Assembly (NCBI GenBank): GCA_011392765.1 | Contig: WYCW01000002.1 | Coordinates: 466,917-530,916, forward strand | Length of the DNA stretch: 64,000 nucleotides | Reading direction: 5' to 3' | Origin: Candidatus Thiosymbion ectosymbiont of Catanema sp. Cochon2018 | GTDB taxonomy: Bacteria > Pseudomonadota > Gammaproteobacteria > Chromatiales > Chromatiaceae | Shown here: piece after piece, positions 47,926 to 55,178 of the stretch | Position numbering within the stretch: the first letter of the stretch is position 1 | Layout: every line of letters starts with the position of its first letter | Made by a program: the position numbers and the translations under genes | Notes under the pieces: model-generated | What the model saw: only the letters and a program-made list of their open reading frames with translations | What the model was told of the DNA's origin: nothing | Databases searched by the model: none

Positions 47926-49020
47926 CTACCCAAGCTGGCCGGAACCGCGAACACACCGGAACCCGATGTCGAAGTTCAAGCCCACGGGCTCGAACCTGCC
48001 CCGGCGCGCGGAGCGCAGGGACCTGGGCACGACGCCGAAGGAGCCGCCGCGGAGCACCCGGCTCTCACCCTCAGCCGGTCCCTCCGGGTTGTCCAGGTCC
48101 CGCGGGTCATAGGTGGCATACCAGTCCCAACACCATTCCCAGACATTGCCGGCCATATCATAGAGACCCCAGGGATTGGGCTTTTTCTCCCCGACCGGAT
48201 GAGGTTTGATACTGGAATTGTCTGCAAACCAGGCAAAGTGCACGGCGTCTTCCTTCTGTTCCCCCCAAAACCAGGGGGTTTGGGTACCCGCCCGACAGGC
48301 GTACTCCCACTCGGCCTCGGTAGGCAGGCGGTAGCCGTCGGCCTCCCAATCGCAGACCCATCCCGTTCCGGATTCCCGGTAGCAGATCCGGTGCCCGCTG
48401 CGTTCGGACAAGGTGTTGCAGAAACACACTGCGTCCTCCCAGGACACAGAATTGGCGGGCAACTCATCCCGGCCCGACTTCCATGCTTTCGGGGGGGCCT
48501 TCACCAGCGACCGATAGAGCCCGCGGGTGACGGGTGTGCGGGCCATGGCGAAGGGCTGGATACTGACCTCACGGTGCAGCCACTCATTTCCCGTCCGAAA
48601 GGTCCCGCCCGGCAGCTCTATCATCTCGATCAGTTGGTCCTGCACTGGATAGGGTGGCTGCGGCTCCGAAGGAATATCAGAACTTTCCGGCGGCTCCGGT
48701 GTTTCCACCGCCGGCTCCGGGATCGCCGGTCGGTACCGCTCCGGCTGCGTCTCTTCGACTTCCGCCGGGATGGTGCCGGGCTCCCACACCACCCGTATCC
48801 GTCGCCCCTGCCATATCGCCGCGACGGGGATCAGCAGTACCAACAAGACCGTCGCCACCAGGCTCCTGGAGGCGAGCCAGGCCAGCCCGGCTGCCGGGAT
48901 CAGGCCCAGCAGCAGGAGCAGGGGCGTGGGCCAGGGATCGAGATCGGCGACCGATCTCGGAAGGAAAAGCCCGCGCAGCCGCCGCAATCCAACGCCTGGT
49001 TTCGGGTCCCGGATCATCAT
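47926..49020 (-). CDS. Membrane-anchored FGE/C-type-lectin-fold protein (DGR variable region at its end)
   Basis: 364 residues. Two close N-terminal membrane helices (PTPLLLLLGLIPAAGLAWL and SLVATVLLVLLIPVAAIW, about 33-68), a proline/glutamate linker (about 85-120), and an FGE-sulfatase/SUMF1 domain: IELPGGTFRTGNEW, LPTEAEWEYACRAGTQTPW, NPWGLYDMAGNVWEWCWDW, RVLRGGSF and GFRCVR. Catalytic cysteines of true FGE are not evident, so ligand binding is more likely. It converges on the larger FGE gene. The last 127 bases before GSG form the second candidate variable region, followed by the same hairpin. Confidence 0.87.
   Translation of the reverse strand: MMIRDPKPGVGLRRLRGLFLPRSVADLDPWPTPLLLLLGLIPAAGLAWLASRSLVATVLLVLLIPVAAIWQGRRIRVVWEPGTIPAEVEETQPERYRPAIPEPAVETPEPPESSDIPSEPQPPYPVQDQLIEMIELPGGTFRTGNEWLHREVSIQPFAMARTPVTRGLYRSLVKAPPKAWKSGRDELPANSVSWEDAVCFCNTLSERSGHRICYRESGTGWVCDWEADGYRLPTEAEWEYACRAGTQTPWFWGEQKEDAVHFAWFADNSSIKPHPVGEKKPNPWGLYDMAGNVWEWCWDWYATYDPRDLDNPEGPAEGESRVLRGGSFGVVPRSLRSARRGRFEPVGLNFDIGFRCVRGSGQLG
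47937..48063 (-). other. Candidate DGR variable region, copy 2
   Basis: Counterpart of 46226-46352. Bases outside the 18 variable sites match the other copy exactly, although the preceding 200 bases of the two genes are clearly diverged, for example in the LPTEA-x-WEYA segment, where third positions differ. Confidence 0.75.
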
Positions 49021-49065
49021 TCTGAGAGCCTGTCTGAGAACTTGGAAATCAATATGGCAAAGTAG

Positions 49066-49167
49066 TACCCCGTTTCACTCTATTTTGCCGGTATGGAACC
49101 GATGGGTACACCGGGTTCCCCCATCCCGACCGATCCTCGAGGATGCAAAATGTGCTGAAACGGGGTA
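49066..49167. mobile_element. Small element with TACCCCGTTTCA inverted ends
   Basis: TACCCCGTTTCA at 49066-49077 is inverted at 49156-49167. The flanks GCAAAGTAG and GCAAAAGTAG look like an imperfect target duplication. A partial relative (TACTCCGTTTCA) is at 59313-59325. No gene in the gap 49021-49230. Confidence 0.55.
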
Positions 49168-49230
49168 GCAAAAGTAGTAAAAGCGGTTCGAAAATAACCG
49201 GGAGCCGGCGCTTGGTAGCCGGAAATACAC

Positions 49231-51195
49231 ATGAAGCTGGTCGGCATCGATACCGGCGGGACTTTCACGGATTTCGTCCTGTGGCAGGACGGGGCCTTGC
49301 GGGTGCACAAGGTACTCTCCACCCCCCAGGCGCCGGAGACGGCGATCCTGCAGGGGATCCGGGAACTGGGGCTCGACGCGGAAGGTCTGCGGGTGATCCA
49401 CGGCTCCACCGTGGCTACCAACGCGGCCCTGGAGGGCAAGGGGGTGCGTACTCTCTATGTGGCGAACCGCGGGCTGGGGGATGTACTGACCATCGGCCGC
49501 CAGGCCCGCGAGGATCTGTACGATCTGCAACCACCGGCCCGTCGTCCGCCGGTCCCTCCCGAGCTCTGTTGGGAGACCGGAGGCAGGCTCGCCGCCGACG
49601 GGAGTCGGGTGGAACCCCTGACCGAGACGGATATTGCCGAGTTGCGTGCAGTGGCGGCGAGGCTGGGACCCGAGTCGGTGGCCATCAATCTGCTCTTTTC
49701 ATATCTGGACGACAGCGCCGAGCGGGCGCTGGCGCAGGCCCTGCCCGCCGGGCTCTTCGTCTCCCGGTCTTCCGCGGTGCTGCCGGTAACCGGGGAGTAT
49801 GAGCGCGGCATGGCGACTTGGCTCAATGCTTGGTTGGGCCCCCTGGTGGCGCGCTATGTGGAGCGATTGTGCCGCGGATTGCCCGGTGCCCTGGTCGCGG
49901 TCATGCAGTCCAGCGGCGAAGCGGTGGCTGCCGATCAGGTCGCCGACCAGGCGGTGCGGTTGCTCTTGTCAGGTCCCGCGGGCGGCCTGGCGGGCGCCGG
50001 CTTCGTCGGACGGCTGGCGGGCCGGGAGAGGCTGCTCACCTTCGATATGGGCGGCACCTCCACGGATGTGGCCCTGGTGGATGGTACACCCGGCCTGACC
50101 ACTGAGGGCCGCATCGCCGGTTATCCGGTGGCCGTACCCATGGTGGACATGCATACCATCGGTGCGGGCGGCGGCTCGATCGCTCGCTTGGATCCCGGGG
50201 GTCGGTTATTGGTGGGGCCCGAGTCCGCCGGTGCCGAGCCCGGTCCCGCCTGCTACGGCAAGGGCGGTGACCTGCCGACGGTCACGGACGCCAACCTGGT
50301 GCTCGGCCGGCTGCGCCCGGAGGCGTTCCTGGGGGGCCGTATGGAATTGGATGTCGCCGCCGCCGAGCGGGTGATCGGCCGCTTGGGCGCCGCCATGGGG
50401 CTGGACGCCGAGGCGACGGCCCTGGGTATCCTGCGGGTCGCCGACGAGCATATGGTGCAGGCCCTGCGGGTCATCTCGGTGCGGCGGGGGCTCGATCCTC
50501 GGGACTACACCCTGACTTCCTTCGGCGGCGCGGGGGGCCTGCACGTGTGTGCGCTGGCCGAGGCCCTGGGGGTACGGCAGGCCATGGTGCCGATCCATGC
50601 CGGGGTGCTCTCCGCGTTGGGTATGCTGGCGACCCCGCCGGGACGCCTGTTGACGCGCACCTGGCTGGGAAGGCTCGATGAGCGCAGCGATCGGCAGATC
50701 GGGCAGCGTTTGGAAACGCTGGCCGCGGAAGCCGTCGCGGCCCTGGCACGCGAGGGCCTGGATCCGGCAGGGCTGCGGACTGTCTCGTCCCTGGATCTGC
50801 GCTACCGGGGTCAATCCTACACCCTGAATCTCGGTTGGCAGGGGCGGGCTGCAACCGCCGAGGCCTTCCATCGGCTGCATCGGGAACGCTACGGTCATCG
50901 ACTCGAGCTCCCGATCGAGTTGGTCAATCTGCAGGTGCGAGTGACGGGTGCGCCGCCGGCCTTGGTCCTGACCCGAGCCGGCAGCGAAGCTGCCGTGCCC
51001 CGGAGCCGACAGGTAGCAGTGGCGGGTTGTGAGCATCCGGTCCCGGTATTTCGGCGGGCGGATCTGGATGGCGCCGACCCCGTGCCGGGTCCGGCGCTGA
51101 TCCTGGATACGGTTTCCACTACCTGGCTGGCACCCGGTTGGACCGCCTGTCTCGATGCCCTGAGCAACCTGCATCTTGAACGAAGGACTTTTTAA
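49231..51195 (+). CDS. Hydantoinase/oxoprolinase family protein (HyuA-like)
   Basis: 654 residues. The ASKHA-type ATP-binding motifs are LVGIDTGGTFTDFVLW at the N-terminus and LLTFDMGGTSTDVALVDG (about 270); HGSTVATNAALEGKG and MHTIGAGGGSIA are further family blocks. Members hydrolyse 5-oxoproline, hydantoins or N-methylhydantoin with ATP, or act as acetone-carboxylase-like subunits. The usual HyuB partner is not adjacent, so the substrate cannot be stated. It ends just before a dense run of ATTACGCAG palindromes. Confidence 0.9.
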   Translation: MKLVGIDTGGTFTDFVLWQDGALRVHKVLSTPQAPETAILQGIRELGLDAEGLRVIHGSTVATNAALEGKGVRTLYVANRGLGDVLTIGRQAREDLYDLQPPARRPPVPPELCWETGGRLAADGSRVEPLTETDIAELRAVAARLGPESVAINLLFSYLDDSAERALAQALPAGLFVSRSSAVLPVTGEYERGMATWLNAWLGPLVARYVERLCRGLPGALVAVMQSSGEAVAADQVADQAVRLLLSGPAGGLAGAGFVGRLAGRERLLTFDMGGTSTDVALVDGTPGLTTEGRIAGYPVAVPMVDMHTIGAGGGSIARLDPGGRLLVGPESAGAEPGPACYGKGGDLPTVTDANLVLGRLRPEAFLGGRMELDVAAAERVIGRLGAAMGLDAEATALGILRVADEHMVQALRVISVRRGLDPRDYTLTSFGGAGGLHVCALAEALGVRQAMVPIHAGVLSALGMLATPPGRLLTRTWLGRLDERSDRQIGQRLETLAAEAVAALAREGLDPAGLRTVSSLDLRYRGQSYTLNLGWQGRAATAEAFHRLHRERYGHRLELPIELVNLQVRVTGAPPALVLTRAGSEAAVPRSRQVAVAGCEHPVPVFRRADLDGADPVPGPALILDTVSTTWLAPGWTACLDALSNLHLERRTF

Positions 51196-51300
51196 ATCCG
51201 CAAATTACGCAGATTTTTTGAGGTAAATAATCTGCGAAAATCTGCATAATCTGCGGATAAAGAATAAAGAATCTTATTTAATCCGCAGATTACGCAGATT
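51196..51300. repeat. ATTACGCAG-type palindromes after the HyuA-like gene
   Basis: AAATTACGCAGATTTTTTGA pairs with AAAATCTGCATAATCTGCGG, immediately followed by a further left arm (51282-51310) that enters the 3' end of the GxxExxY gene. Confidence 0.75.
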
Positions 51301-51679
51301 TACGCAGATTTTTCGAGAAGACCATGCGCTTGTATTGGAGACTCCTGGCGCCGAAGTTGAGCAATAATCCTCGTTGTATTCCACTTGCCTTCAGGTAGTT
51401 AATCAGCTGAGATTCCTCCCTTGCAGTCAGGCGATCCAGCGCCTTCAATTCGACGACTATCTCCTCGTAACAAACAAAATCAGCACGGTAAGCGGTGCTC
51501 AGGATTCTCCCTCTATATGCCACCGGTAATTCAACCTCGCGCGCGAAGGGAATGTCCTGTTCAGAGAGCTCTACAGCCAGCGCATCCTGATACACCGCCT
51601 CCAAAAAACCGTGTCCAAGCTCGCGGTGCACAGCCATTGCTGCCCCAATGATCGCGTATGTTTGTTCGTCACGACTCAT
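51290..51679 (-). CDS. GxxExxY protein (PD-(D/E)XK-like)
   Basis: 129 residues. GHGFLEAVYQDALAVELSEQ holds the G-x2-E-x2-Y signature, and YRADFVCYEEIVVELKALDR the D..E-x-K core of the nuclease fold. Function in vivo is unknown; the family is widespread and often sits in accessory regions. The last residues (FSKNLRKSA) are translated from the ATTACGCAG palindrome, which also supplies the stop, so the C-terminus is repeat-derived. Its first 10 bases and upstream DNA are duplicated at 51832-51929. Confidence 0.85.
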   Translation of the reverse strand: MSRDEQTYAIIGAAMAVHRELGHGFLEAVYQDALAVELSEQDIPFAREVELPVAYRGRILSTAYRADFVCYEEIVVELKALDRLTAREESQLINYLKASGIQRGLLLNFGARSLQYKRMVFSKNLRKSA

Positions 51680-51929
51680 TATGTACTCTCTTTTATCCTA
51701 AGATTATACGAATTCTCACAACTGAAAAAATAATCTGCGAAAATCTGCGTAATCTGCGGATAAAGAATAAAAAACCTTATTTAATCCACAGATTACGCAG
51801 ATTCGCGCAGATTTTTCGAGGAGACCGTGCGTTCGTCACGACTCATTATGTATTCTCTTTTATCCCAAGATTACACGAATTCTCACAACTGAAAAATAAT
51901 CTGCGAAAATCTGCGTAATCTGCGGATAA
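51668..51929. repeat. Tandem duplication including the GxxExxY gene start
   Basis: The segment 51668-51765 (CGTCACGACTCATTATGTAC, TCTCTTTTATCC and a CTCACAACTGAAAA stretch with a right palindrome arm) recurs at 51832-51929, about 164 bases apart, with palindrome arms between. It fills the gap 51680-51939; no gene there. Confidence 0.8.
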
Positions 51930-51939
51930 AGAATGTTCG

Positions 51940-53100
51940 TTATTGGAGCCAAGTGAGTTTTTCAAGGAATAGCTGATGAGCCGGAAAGGGCCGTTCCAAT
52001 ATGGCTGCCCCGAAGGGGGCGAAACAGGAGAAGGCCAGGAGAAAGAGCAATACCTTCACCGGCACCCGTATCCTTTTCAGCGCAGACCAGTAAAGGATCA
52101 ACAGCAGCGAGACGTTGGCGGACATGCCGACCCAGCGGTAGAAATCGCCGGCGAAAAATACCGCGGACAGTGGGAATATGCTGACCAGGAACGCCGTTAT
52201 TTTAAGGAGAAGATTCGATTCCCGCAGGCAGAAGGAAAGCACGATCACAAGGGATAAGGCATAGACTACCGGGATGGCGATGTAACCGGCGGTCCCCGCC
52301 AGTGAGCGCACGGCTTGCTCGCCGAGTTGCCGATCCTCTTGTATGGAATAGGACAGCTCATCATAGCCGCTCCACCGGGAGTGTTGGTAGGCCGCGTTAG
52401 GCAGCCTCTCCTCCATCATTTCCTGATACGGGGCCCGTTGCGCGTCGATTCTGCCGAAGGATAAGACGCTTACGATGACGATTATGACCGGCAGGGACAG
52501 CAGCACGGCGTTCGCGATGTTCCGGTTTGTGAGCTGCCATGCGGGTGGAGAGCGGTAGGCGTGGAGAAAGAACAGTGCCGGCAGGAGAAAGATGAACAGC
52601 TCGTGCATCAATACCCCGATACAGGAAAGGATCGTCAAGGTGACACCCTGCCTCACGAATAGAATCAATATCGCCAGTATGATGAGGAGTTGAAGGTCCT
52701 GGGAACCCGTAAGATAGGCGCTGTGCAGGATGAATGCCGGCGAGAGGAATACTACGGCGTAGCCGACAAGGTTATCGAAAGGGACTGTTTTCAGACAGAA
52801 GTAGAGAATCAGAGAGGTCAGCAGGAGTGTCTTCAAGGCATAGATGACGTATGCGAACGCATATTCATTGGGAGCGATTTTGTTCAACCCCGACTCGGTC
52901 AGTAGAGTACCGAATAGTGCGCGTTTACTGAATCCGAAATCGAAATAACTGATGTAGTAATGCCACAGTCTGCCGAAAGACTGGATCTCTCGTTCGGTGA
53001 TGAACCAGCGATTCAGGAAGACCAGGGAAATGAGGAACGCCGTGCAGGCCATGGCCGTGATTACGACGGGTCGGTTTCTGTCGTCGGTGAGTCGGATCAC
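51940..53100 (-). CDS. Polytopic membrane protein, EpsG/glycosyltransferase-like, unassigned
   Basis: 386 residues with about ten hydrophobic helices, beginning VVITAMACTAFLISLVFLNR. A conserved-looking N-terminal periplasmic stretch (SYFDFGFSKRALFGTLLTES) and HELFIFLLPALFFLHAYR mid-chain resemble membrane proteins of polysaccharide assembly such as EpsG or GT39-like proteins, though no decisive motif is seen. Lower GC than neighbours suggests acquisition. Nearby DprE1-UbiA-like genes make a role in lipid-linked sugar chemistry conceivable. Confidence 0.6.
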   Translation of the reverse strand: MIRLTDDRNRPVVITAMACTAFLISLVFLNRWFITEREIQSFGRLWHYYISYFDFGFSKRALFGTLLTESGLNKIAPNEYAFAYVIYALKTLLLTSLILYFCLKTVPFDNLVGYAVVFLSPAFILHSAYLTGSQDLQLLIILAILILFVRQGVTLTILSCIGVLMHELFIFLLPALFFLHAYRSPPAWQLTNRNIANAVLLSLPVIIVIVSVLSFGRIDAQRAPYQEMMEERLPNAAYQHSRWSGYDELSYSIQEDRQLGEQAVRSLAGTAGYIAIPVVYALSLVIVLSFCLRESNLLLKITAFLVSIFPLSAVFFAGDFYRWVGMSANVSLLLILYWSALKRIRVPVKVLLFLLAFSCFAPFGAAILERPFPAHQLFLEKLTWLQ

Positions 53101-53207
53101 GGGTCGGGTGCCCCTATACCCAAGGAGAGTTGCTGATAAGATCCTCTACCGCCGGATTGGTGGTGTCGGGTAATGACATAAGCGAATTTATGCCTCGATT
53201 TCTCGGA

Positions 53208-53528
53208 TCAACGACTCGATCTCCTCGACCCGAATACTTTCCTGTCGAGACTTGGCGTATATGGTTTTATTTCTTCCAAGGAATTCAAGAAATCCCGCGC
53301 ATCAGGTAATTCGATCTCTCCGCGCCGATGGGCCGCCACCTCCTGTAAAGCTTCCTTGAGTAAGTCGGTCAGGTCTTCGTTATCGTAAGGCGCTTCTTCC
53401 GCCTCTGTTGGTTTATCCACCATTAAACGAATCGAATACGGATAGCCTGATGGCTCTGTTTCGGCTTTCTGTTGCGCCCACTTCGCCAACTCTGAAAAGC
53501 TGGGAAAACTCAAGTCGATCATCGGCAT
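53208..53528 (-). CDS. Small acidic hypothetical protein, probably frameshifted near its end
   Basis: 106 residues from the ATG at 53528 (GGAG 8 bases upstream). The body (MIDLSFPSFSELAKWAQQKA, then DLTDLLKEALQEVAAHR) is helical and acidic. After RDFLNSL the frame reads EEIKPYTPSLDRKVF, whereas the +1 frame reads GRNKTIYAKSRQESIRVEEI and ends SLIREIEA at 53188, which looks like genuine helical coding. One missing G in CTTGAATTCC (about 53288) would give DFLEFLGRNKT and restore it. No family recognised; an antitoxin-like role is conceivable. Confidence 0.6.
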   Translation of the reverse strand: MPMIDLSFPSFSELAKWAQQKAETEPSGYPYSIRLMVDKPTEAEEAPYDNEDLTDLLKEALQEVAAHRRGEIELPDARDFLNSLEEIKPYTPSLDRKVFGSRRSSR

Positions 53529-53693
53529 TTTTACCACTCCTGCAAAGGGATTAGATGTAGCTGTCAGGTCCCGGATGATTACACGGATTTTCGCAGATGA
53601 GAGACAAAACAAAATAATCTGTGAAAATCTGCGTAATCTGTGGATTCAAATTTGCGTTGATTTGCGGACTCAAAATACGCGTTCGCCCCGCAC

Positions 53694-55019
53694 TCATGTC
53701 TCTGCTCCGTGCACGCGGCGCCGAAAGCCGGAGTCGAAACGGGGATCGCGCAGGGCTTCCAGCCGGTGCCAATCCGGGTAGCCGCGCTGGAAGTCCGCAG
53801 CGGCCATGCGGGCGTCTTTGGCCGGGTAAAGTCGCCCCCCGGCCCGGCGCACTACGGCGTCCAGACCGGCGAGCAGGTCCCAGGTCTTCCGGCCCCGATT
53901 CGGGAAGTCCAATGCCAGGGTGACGCCCGGTAGCGGGAAGGACAGCAGTCCCGGTGAGGGCAGATCGCCGAAGCGCTTCAGCACCGCCAGGAAAGAGCCG
54001 GTGCCGGCCCCGGCGACACGCTCCAGGATCTCACGGATCCCTTCTCTGGCCTGCGCCTCCGGTATCACGCATTGGTACTGGAGGAATCCCCTGGACCCGT
54101 AAATCCGGTTCCAGTCGCCGATGCCGTCCAGCGGGTAGAAGAAGGAGGCATAGTGCACCCTTTTCTTCTGCCACCGGGTCGGGTGACTCCGATAAAAAGC
54201 GGCGTTGAAGAGCTTGAGGGGCGCATGGCCGATGGCTGCCGGGGGGAGGTCGCAGGGTATCCTGAGCCTGACCCGCGGCGGCTTGGGAGGATCGGCAGGA
54301 ATACCCTGGGCGTGATTGCCGCGGATGAAGACCCCTCGGCCCAGGTTTTTGCCGACAGCGAGGCTGTCCACCCAGGCGACTGTGTGCTCGTAGTCCTGGT
54401 CGGACTCCTCCGACAGGGCGAAGAAGGCATCCAGGTCCTCGAAACGCAGGGTCTCCTGGCTGATCAAGGGGGTAGCGACGGCGCGCAGCCGGATCTCCGC
54501 CCATGTGATAAGCCCCGTGAGGCCCAGCCCCCCGATGGTTGCCCGATACAACCCCGGATTCTCCGTGGGAGAGCAGACCCGACGGCTGCCGTCCGAACGC
54601 AGCAACTCGAAGGCGCGCACGTGGCGGCCGAAGGTGCCTGCGCGGTGGTGGTTCTTACCGTGCACGTCGTTGGCGATGGCTCCTCCTAAGGTGACGAAGC
54701 GGGTGCCGGGAGTCACCGGCGGAAACCAGCCGTGGGGGACGCCGAGGGTCAGGATTTCGGCGAGCAGTACCCCGGCCTCGCAACGCAGCACGCTGGTCGC
54801 GGGATCGAAGGCGATGATCCGGTCCAGGGGACGGGCGTCGATGAGGGTCGCCCCGTCATTGAGACACACATCACCGTAGCTGCGGCCGTTGCCGAAGGGG
54901 AGGACGGATTCCGTCTCGTCCGCCGGCAGGGGTAACGGGTCCTGCCGCCGGTATTGGAAACGCACGCGCTGCCGCGCCTGTGGGTAGCGGCCCCAGGAGC
55001 GGTAAGGGTCCGGACTCAC
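53694..55019 (-). CDS. DprE1-like FAD-dependent oxidoreductase
   Basis: 441 residues from the GTG at 55019; the longer frame starts within a repeat. The FAD-binding block is VLPFGNGRSYGDVCLNDGA; PVTPGTRFVTLGGAIANDVH and GKNHHRAGTFG match decaprenylphosphoryl-ribose oxidase (DprE1) and its proteobacterial relatives, including the conserved histidine. The C-terminal part (KRFGDLPSPGLLSFPLPGV, then GGRLYPAKDARM) is also DprE1-like. It probably oxidises the 2'-OH of a polyprenyl-phosphoryl pentose. It lies downstream of a HAD-UbiA fusion, the enzyme that would make that lipid; a DprE2-type reductase is not seen here. Confidence 0.83.
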   Translation of the reverse strand: MSPDPYRSWGRYPQARQRVRFQYRRQDPLPLPADETESVLPFGNGRSYGDVCLNDGATLIDARPLDRIIAFDPATSVLRCEAGVLLAEILTLGVPHGWFPPVTPGTRFVTLGGAIANDVHGKNHHRAGTFGRHVRAFELLRSDGSRRVCSPTENPGLYRATIGGLGLTGLITWAEIRLRAVATPLISQETLRFEDLDAFFALSEESDQDYEHTVAWVDSLAVGKNLGRGVFIRGNHAQGIPADPPKPPRVRLRIPCDLPPAAIGHAPLKLFNAAFYRSHPTRWQKKRVHYASFFYPLDGIGDWNRIYGSRGFLQYQCVIPEAQAREGIREILERVAGAGTGSFLAVLKRFGDLPSPGLLSFPLPGVTLALDFPNRGRKTWDLLAGLDAVVRRAGGRLYPAKDARMAAADFQRGYPDWHRLEALRDPRFDSGFRRRVHGAET

Positions 55020-55032
55020 GGGGGTCTCTCTT

Positions 55033-55178
55033 AAAGCCTGTATAAGAACTAACCTATTGATTTTTATGAGCCCGACCCGTAGGGGGCAGGCTGTGCCCAC
55101 CACGATGGACCTCCTCGGTGGGCACAGCCCATCCTACGCCGATTTTTATAATCAATGGGTTAGTTATTAGACAGCCTC
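55033..55178. repeat. Palindromic repeat between the UbiA and DprE1-like genes
   Basis: AACTAACCTATTGATTTTTA (about 55051) pairs with TTTATAATCAATGGGTTAGT (about 55145), with an inner GGCTGTGCCCACC/GGTGGGCACAGCC pair and an AGACAGCCTCTTA end. It splits an otherwise compact gene pair. Confidence 0.65.

Noticed and set aside
43217..49020. FGE genes as true formylglycine-generating sulfatase activators
   Set aside because: The cysteine pair near the R-x-x-RGGS segment expected of catalytic FGE is not seen, no sulfatase gene is nearby, and the variable-region pattern fits ligand binding.
47647..49065. 472-codon plus-strand frame opposite the second FGE gene
   Set aside because: Antisense of the FGE gene and RAYT remnant; no recognisable protein features.
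51196..51930. Spaced ATTACGCAG repeats as a CRISPR array
   Set aside because: Arms are inverted rather than direct, the intervals are not unique spacers of even length, and no cas genes are present.
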